9,358 nucleotides of DNA from Candidatus Competibacteraceae bacterium (GTDB lineage Bacteria; Pseudomonadota; Gammaproteobacteria; Competibacterales; Competibacteraceae): contig JAGRHK010000035.1 of the NCBI GenBank assembly GCA_020444985.1, positions 1 to 9,358 on the forward strand, written 5' to 3'. The position numbers and the translations under genes are program-made. This document shows positions 6,546 to 9,358 of this stretch, one piece after another. The notes beneath the pieces were generated by a model that saw nothing but the letters and a program-made list of their open reading frames with translations, ran no database searches and had not been told where the DNA came from. The stretch's first letter is position 1. Each line of letters opens with the position of its first letter.

Positions 6546-7286
6546 TCATTCCCGCCGTTGCAAAAACCGGATGATCTCCAGCGCGAACGACTCCGCCCGC
6601 CAGGTGCTGGTCGCGGTCACATGGGTCGCATAGGGCATGACCCAGAGTCCACAGTTCGGAATCGCCCCGAACATTTCCAGAATCTGATCCAGCGGCGCGA
6701 CCGGATCACGGTCGCCGACCACGATCAGCGTCGGTTGTGTGATGCGCTTTAGCATCTCCAGATCGTAGGCATGATCGCTGGTTGCCGGCTCCAGCGCTTC
6801 CGAAACCCGCAGGATGACGTTCTTCCAGGCGTCCGGCCCGCCCTGGGGATGATGAAGGCCGCTTAACCATTTGTGCATTCCTACGCTGCGCCAGTACTCT
6901 GGGTCAGCCATGTTGCGGGTTCCGGCATAAGTCGCTTCATCCTTGCGGTAACCGATGCGATATAACGCCAGCCGCTTCACCCGGGCAGGTTCGTGCAGGG
7001 TCAGCCACAGCGCCACGGCCCCGCCCATGGAGGAACCCACGAAATGCGCTGCGGGCAATGTCAATTCATCCATCAGATCCAACACAGCGCGGCCCATGTC
7101 GCTGACGGTAAGCCGGTCGGCGATCATGGGAGTGTGGCCATGTCCCAGATGGTCGGGCATGATCACCCGAAAGTGGCGCGCTAGAGCAGGCGCTTGTGGC
7201 TGCCACTCCGCGCCGCTCATGCCGCCGCTGTGCAGTAGAATCAACGGTTCGCCCTGACCGCTTTCGATGTAATGCAGGATCGTCAT
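6546..7286 (-). CDS. Alpha/beta hydrolase family protein
   Basis: This 246-residue protein is a single-domain alpha/beta hydrolase with no signal peptide, so probably cytoplasmic. The order of elements is LILLHSGGMSGAEW (oxyanion-loop region, 15-28), MPDHLGHGHT (43-52), the nucleophile elbow GSSMGG with S86, a helical cap of about 110-175, TLIVVGDRDPVAP with candidate acid D194, and PYATHVTA with H222. The triad is complete, so it should be active, but the fold covers esterases, C-C hydrolases and others, and the substrate cannot be named. The frame is open upstream to 7628, but that part is antisense to the neighbouring gene. I chose ATG 7286, which has AGAGAG 9 bases ahead on the minus strand and the typical MTILHYIESGQGEPLILLH start. 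It converges on nusB with a 29-bp gap and diverges from the hydrolase at 7422. Confidence 0.9.
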   Translation of the reverse strand: MTILHYIESGQGEPLILLHSGGMSGAEWQPQAPALARHFRVIMPDHLGHGHTPMIADRLTVSDMGRAVLDLMDELTLPAAHFVGSSMGGAVALWLTLHEPARVKRLALYRIGYRKDEATYAGTRNMADPEYWRSVGMHKWLSGLHHPQGGPDAWKNVILRVSEALEPATSDHAYDLEMLKRITQPTLIVVGDRDPVAPLDQILEMFGAIPNCGLWVMPYATHVTATSTWRAESFALEIIRFLQRRE

Positions 7287-7319
7287 GCCGACATGCTCTC
7301 TGTAAAATAAATGATGGCT

Positions 7320-7325
7320 ATTATA
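7320..7325 (-). promoter_or_regulatory. Candidate -10 box for the minus-strand hydrolase
   Basis: The minus strand reads TATAAT exactly, 33 bases ahead of the ATG at 7286, a normal place for a sigma-70 -10 element giving a short leader. No good TTGACA-like box stands 16-18 bases upstream, so the assignment rests on the -10 match and its location in the divergent gap. Confidence 0.4.
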
Positions 7326-7385
7326 GTCATCCGGCTTGGCTTTCCCGATCATTCGATCCGTTGGATGTCTTATTTTCCAACCCAA

Positions 7386-7411
7386 TCCTCCCCTTAGGCG
7401 GGAGAGAGGAG
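7386..7411 (+). promoter_or_regulatory. Leader hairpin overlapping the hydrolase ribosome-binding site
   Basis: CTCCC (7388-7392) can pair with GGGAG (7400-7404), and the overlapping TCCTC (7386-7390) can pair with GAGGA (7406-7410), which is the ribosome-binding site of the gene at 7422. The stems are only 5 bp and any purine-rich site tends to find such partners, so a role is uncertain. Confidence 0.2.
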
Positions 7412-7421
7412 CACATTTTCG

Positions 7422-8273
7422 ATGAGCATGACTTCCCGCTATTATCGCGCCCTTGGACCCCACGGCTTTCATCGAGTTCACTACACCGAGTGGGGCGATC
7501 CCGACAATCCCAAAGTCCTGGTCTGTGTCCACGGCTTGACCCGCACCGGTCGTGATTTCGATTTCCTGGCCGCCACGTTGGAACAGGAATATCGCGTGCT
7601 TTGCCCGGATGTCGTCGGGCGGGGCCAAAGCGACTGGCTGGCCGACAAGGCGGACTACACTTATCCGCTTTACGTGAACGACATGGCCATGTTGCTGGCG
7701 CGCATTGACGCCGAGCAGGTGGATTTTGTCGGTACATCGATGGGGGGACTCATCGGCCTGTTTCTAGCCAGCCATGTCGGGACTCCGATCCGCAAACTGG
7801 TCATCAATGACATTGGCCCGCGCATCCCCGCCGCAGGATTGGAGCGGATCGCAGAGTATGTTGGCCAGATGATCGTCTTTGAAAGCATCGACAAAATGGA
7901 GCGCTTCCTGCGCACGATTGCCGCCACGTTCGGCAATCTGACGGATGAGCAATGGCGGCATATGACGGTGCATGGCGCTCGGCAACTGGAGGATGGTCGC
8001 TATGCGCTGGCCTACGATCCCGATATCGCGGTGAATTTCAAGATGCTGGATTTGAAGGATATCGACCTGTGGCCACTGTGGGACGCCGTATCCTGCCCAA
8101 CTCTGGTATTGCGCGGCGAATATTCCGACATCCTGGATCATGCTGACGCGGTCGCGATGACTGAGCGCGGCCCCAGGGCAAAATTGATCGAGTTCCCCGG
8201 TATGGGCCATGCCCCTGCCCTGATGGCCGATGATCAAATCGCCGTGGTGCGCGACTGGCTGCTGGCGGACTGA
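7422..8273 (+). CDS. Alpha/beta hydrolase family protein, divergent to the previous one
   Basis: This 283-residue alpha/beta hydrolase is larger than its divergent neighbour and distinct in sequence, so the two do not look like recent duplicates. Visible elements are VLVCVHGLTRTGRDFDFL (32-49, oxyanion region), CPDVVGRGQSDW (61-72), the nucleophile elbow GTSMGG with S106, a cap of about 130-210, TLVLRGEYSDIL with candidate acid D236, and GMGHAP with H263. There is no signal peptide. Members of this subfamily are widespread in Proteobacteria as generic hydrolases; the substrate is unknown. The start ATG 7422 follows AGGAG (7407-7411) at 10 bases; an in-frame ATG at 7428 is a weaker choice. It ends 8 bp before the stop of the converging transporter gene. 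Confidence 0.9.
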   Translation: MSMTSRYYRALGPHGFHRVHYTEWGDPDNPKVLVCVHGLTRTGRDFDFLAATLEQEYRVLCPDVVGRGQSDWLADKADYTYPLYVNDMAMLLARIDAEQVDFVGTSMGGLIGLFLASHVGTPIRKLVINDIGPRIPAAGLERIAEYVGQMIVFESIDKMERFLRTIAATFGNLTDEQWRHMTVHGARQLEDGRYALAYDPDIAVNFKMLDLKDIDLWPLWDAVSCPTLVLRGEYSDILDHADAVAMTERGPRAKLIEFPGMGHAPALMADDQIAVVRDWLLAD

Positions 8274-8281
8274 ATGCCCAA

Positions 8282-9194
8282 TCAGCCGGCAGTTCGCCCA
8301 TACGCCGTCGCCAGCCAAATGCCCAAAGCAATCAGGGCAATCCCGGCGGCGTGGAAAACGAAGAGTCGTTCGCTGAGGAAAATCATCGCCAGCACCGCGC
8401 CAAAGGCTTGGCATCAGATGTAGAAACTGGCCGGCGCGATTGGCGCCCAATTCAGTTACCGCCCGGTTCCAGAAGATGTAAGCCAAAATGGAGGGAAACA
8501 GCGCCAGATAGAAAATGCTGACGATGGTTGCCGTATTGAGCATGAAAAACCGGTCGTGAGCCAGATCCCAGCCATACAACGGCGTCAGAAGAATCACGCC
8601 AATGATCATGGTCGTCGCCTGGAAGTTCAATGGCTCCAGTCCCGCCGGGCGCCAGCGCAAACAGACCGAATACAAGGCCCAACTCAACACCGCCGCCAAA
8701 ATCCACAGGTCGCCGGAATTCACCTGCCGTGCCAGCAGACTCCCCGGATCACCGCGACTGACAATGGCCAGCACGCCCGACAGCGACAAGGCAATACCCA
8801 GCATCTGCCAGCGGGTCACGGTCTGACCCAGCAGCAGGAACGACAGTGCCACGATCAACACCGGCGTGATCGACAGCATGATGACGGCATTGGTGGCGGT
8901 GGTGGACTGAAGACCGATGTAGACGAAGGTATTGAAGTTGACCACGCCGAGCACGCTGAGTAGCAGCAGAATCGGCCCGTGGCGACGCAGCAGCGCTCGC
9001 TGCTCACTCAGCGAACCCCAGACGAACGGCAGCAGGATCGCCAGCGCCACCGCCCAGCGCCAGAACGACAGGGTGAACGGCGAAAACACCGTGTGCACCG
9101 CCCGGCCCAGCACGAAGTTACCCGACCAAAACAGCGTGGTCAGCACCAGAAGCAGATAAGGCGAAGGATGCCAAGCGATCAACGACTTAATCAT
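8282..9194 (-). pseudogene. EamA/DMT-family transporter, broken by one extra base near the 3' end
   Basis: The reading frame from ATG 9194 encodes a multi-spanning inner-membrane protein with the two EamA repeats of the drug/metabolite transporter superfamily: SPYLLLVLTTLFWSGNFVLG at the start, FVYIGLQSTTATNA and TPVLIVALSFLLLG in repeat one, and DLWILAAVLSWALYSVCLRW and FPSILAYIFWNRAVTELG in repeat two. About eight helices precede P262. After this point the frame becomes polar and unlike the family. Skipping one A at 8408/8409 (minus strand CCAAGCC read as CCAGCC) restores FGAVLAMIFLSERLF and a last hydrophobic helix, ending at TGA 8284-8282. The repaired protein would have 303 residues, normal for the family with ten helices. 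As written, the final two helices are lost and the frame runs antisense into the neighbouring gene. It could be a recent null mutation or a sequencing or assembly error. The substrate is unknown. No clear ribosome-binding site precedes 9194. Confidence 0.85.
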
Positions 9195-9358
9195 GATGGA
9201 CGCACGAGGGTTATTTTTGCTGGCGGTTTTGCCGGCGAGTTGGCGGCCGTCACATCGGACCACCAGGAAATTGTTCGTGGGTCATTGTGCCTTCGCGATG
9301 GTTATTTTAATTTTGCCGGGCCGGGTTCGCCTCCGCCCGACTCGAACCGGCAAACTCA
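9195..9358. other. Right-end region without a recognisable gene
   Basis: This stretch lies upstream of the transporter gene and should hold its promoter, but no clear -35/-10 pair is seen. From the right edge, minus-strand frames are open for a short way (for example to a TAA at 9309-9307), so the tail of another minus-strand gene could be present; it is too short to identify. Confidence 0.4.
9312..9354. repeat. Inverted repeat near the right edge
   Basis: TTTGCC (9312-9317) and GGTTCG (9324-9329) pair with CGAACC (9343-9348) and GGCAAA (9349-9354). This gives a 12-bp stem interrupted by a 6-base bulge on one side, around a 13-base loop. No T-run follows on either strand at the right place for a standard intrinsic terminator. 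Confidence 0.4.

Noticed and set aside
7287..7628. N-terminal extension of the minus-strand hydrolase up to 7628
   Set aside because: The added 114 residues run across the divergent gap and antisense to the next gene, and the family start with a ribosome-binding site is at 7286.
7764..8281. Long open frame on the minus strand continuing the transporter through the plus-strand hydrolase
   Set aside because: It is antisense to a clear alpha/beta hydrolase, has no membrane or family character, and arises only because of the one-base frameshift at 8408/8409.
9327..9351. Minus-strand GCCGG-TTCGAGT-CGGGC, resembling a tRNA T-arm, with a possible acceptor 3' half after it
   Set aside because: The stem has a G-G mismatch, no CCA follows the would-be acceptor half, and the rest of the molecule would lie outside the window. 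A GTTCRANYC match is expected about once by chance in this much double-stranded sequence.

Overview
This window looks like ordinary chromosome from a gammaproteobacterium. The evidence is the gene order glyA-nrdR-ribD-ribE-ribB(X)-ribH-nusB, the close similarity of GlyA, NrdR, RibE and RibH to their E. coli counterparts as I remember them, and a moderately GC-rich composition. The species cannot be fixed from the sequence alone. I see no mobile element, CRISPR array, toxin-antitoxin, defence or secretion system, and no rRNA or tRNA gene that I can support.

Layout. Positions 2-568 hold the 3' part of a histone-deacetylase-family (AcuC-like) amidohydrolase, cut by the left edge. A 186-bp gap follows, and then a co-directional cluster on the + strand from 755 to 6516: glyA (serine hydroxymethyltransferase), nrdR (repressor of ribonucleotide reductase genes), ribD, ribE, ribBX (DHBP synthase with a degenerate GTP cyclohydrolase II tail), ribH and nusB. 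The right third is a looser set of single genes: a minus-strand alpha/beta hydrolase (6546-7286), a divergent plus-strand alpha/beta hydrolase (7422-8273), and a minus-strand EamA-type transporter (8282-9194) whose frame is broken by one extra base near its 3' end. The last 164 bases hold no gene I recognise.

How the genes fit together. RibD, RibBX, RibH and RibE cover every dedicated step of riboflavin synthesis except GTP cyclohydrolase II (RibA) and the phosphatase. RibBX carries a RibA-like domain, but all three zinc cysteines are replaced, so the true ribA must lie elsewhere. glyA (one-carbon units), nrdR (deoxyribonucleotide control) and nusB (transcription antitermination) are the housekeeping neighbours usually found with these genes in Proteobacteria. 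thiL, which commonly follows nusB, is absent here.

The most unusual stretch is the AT-rich 110-bp gap between ribD and ribE. It holds a perfect 18-bp palindrome and two interleaved inverted repeats (12 bp and 9 bp). One arm of the 9-bp repeat covers the ribE ribosome-binding site. Nothing in it resembles the classical FMN riboswitch. It may be a regulatory RNA or protein-binding leader, or the relic of a small repeat. I found no convincing new multi-gene system.
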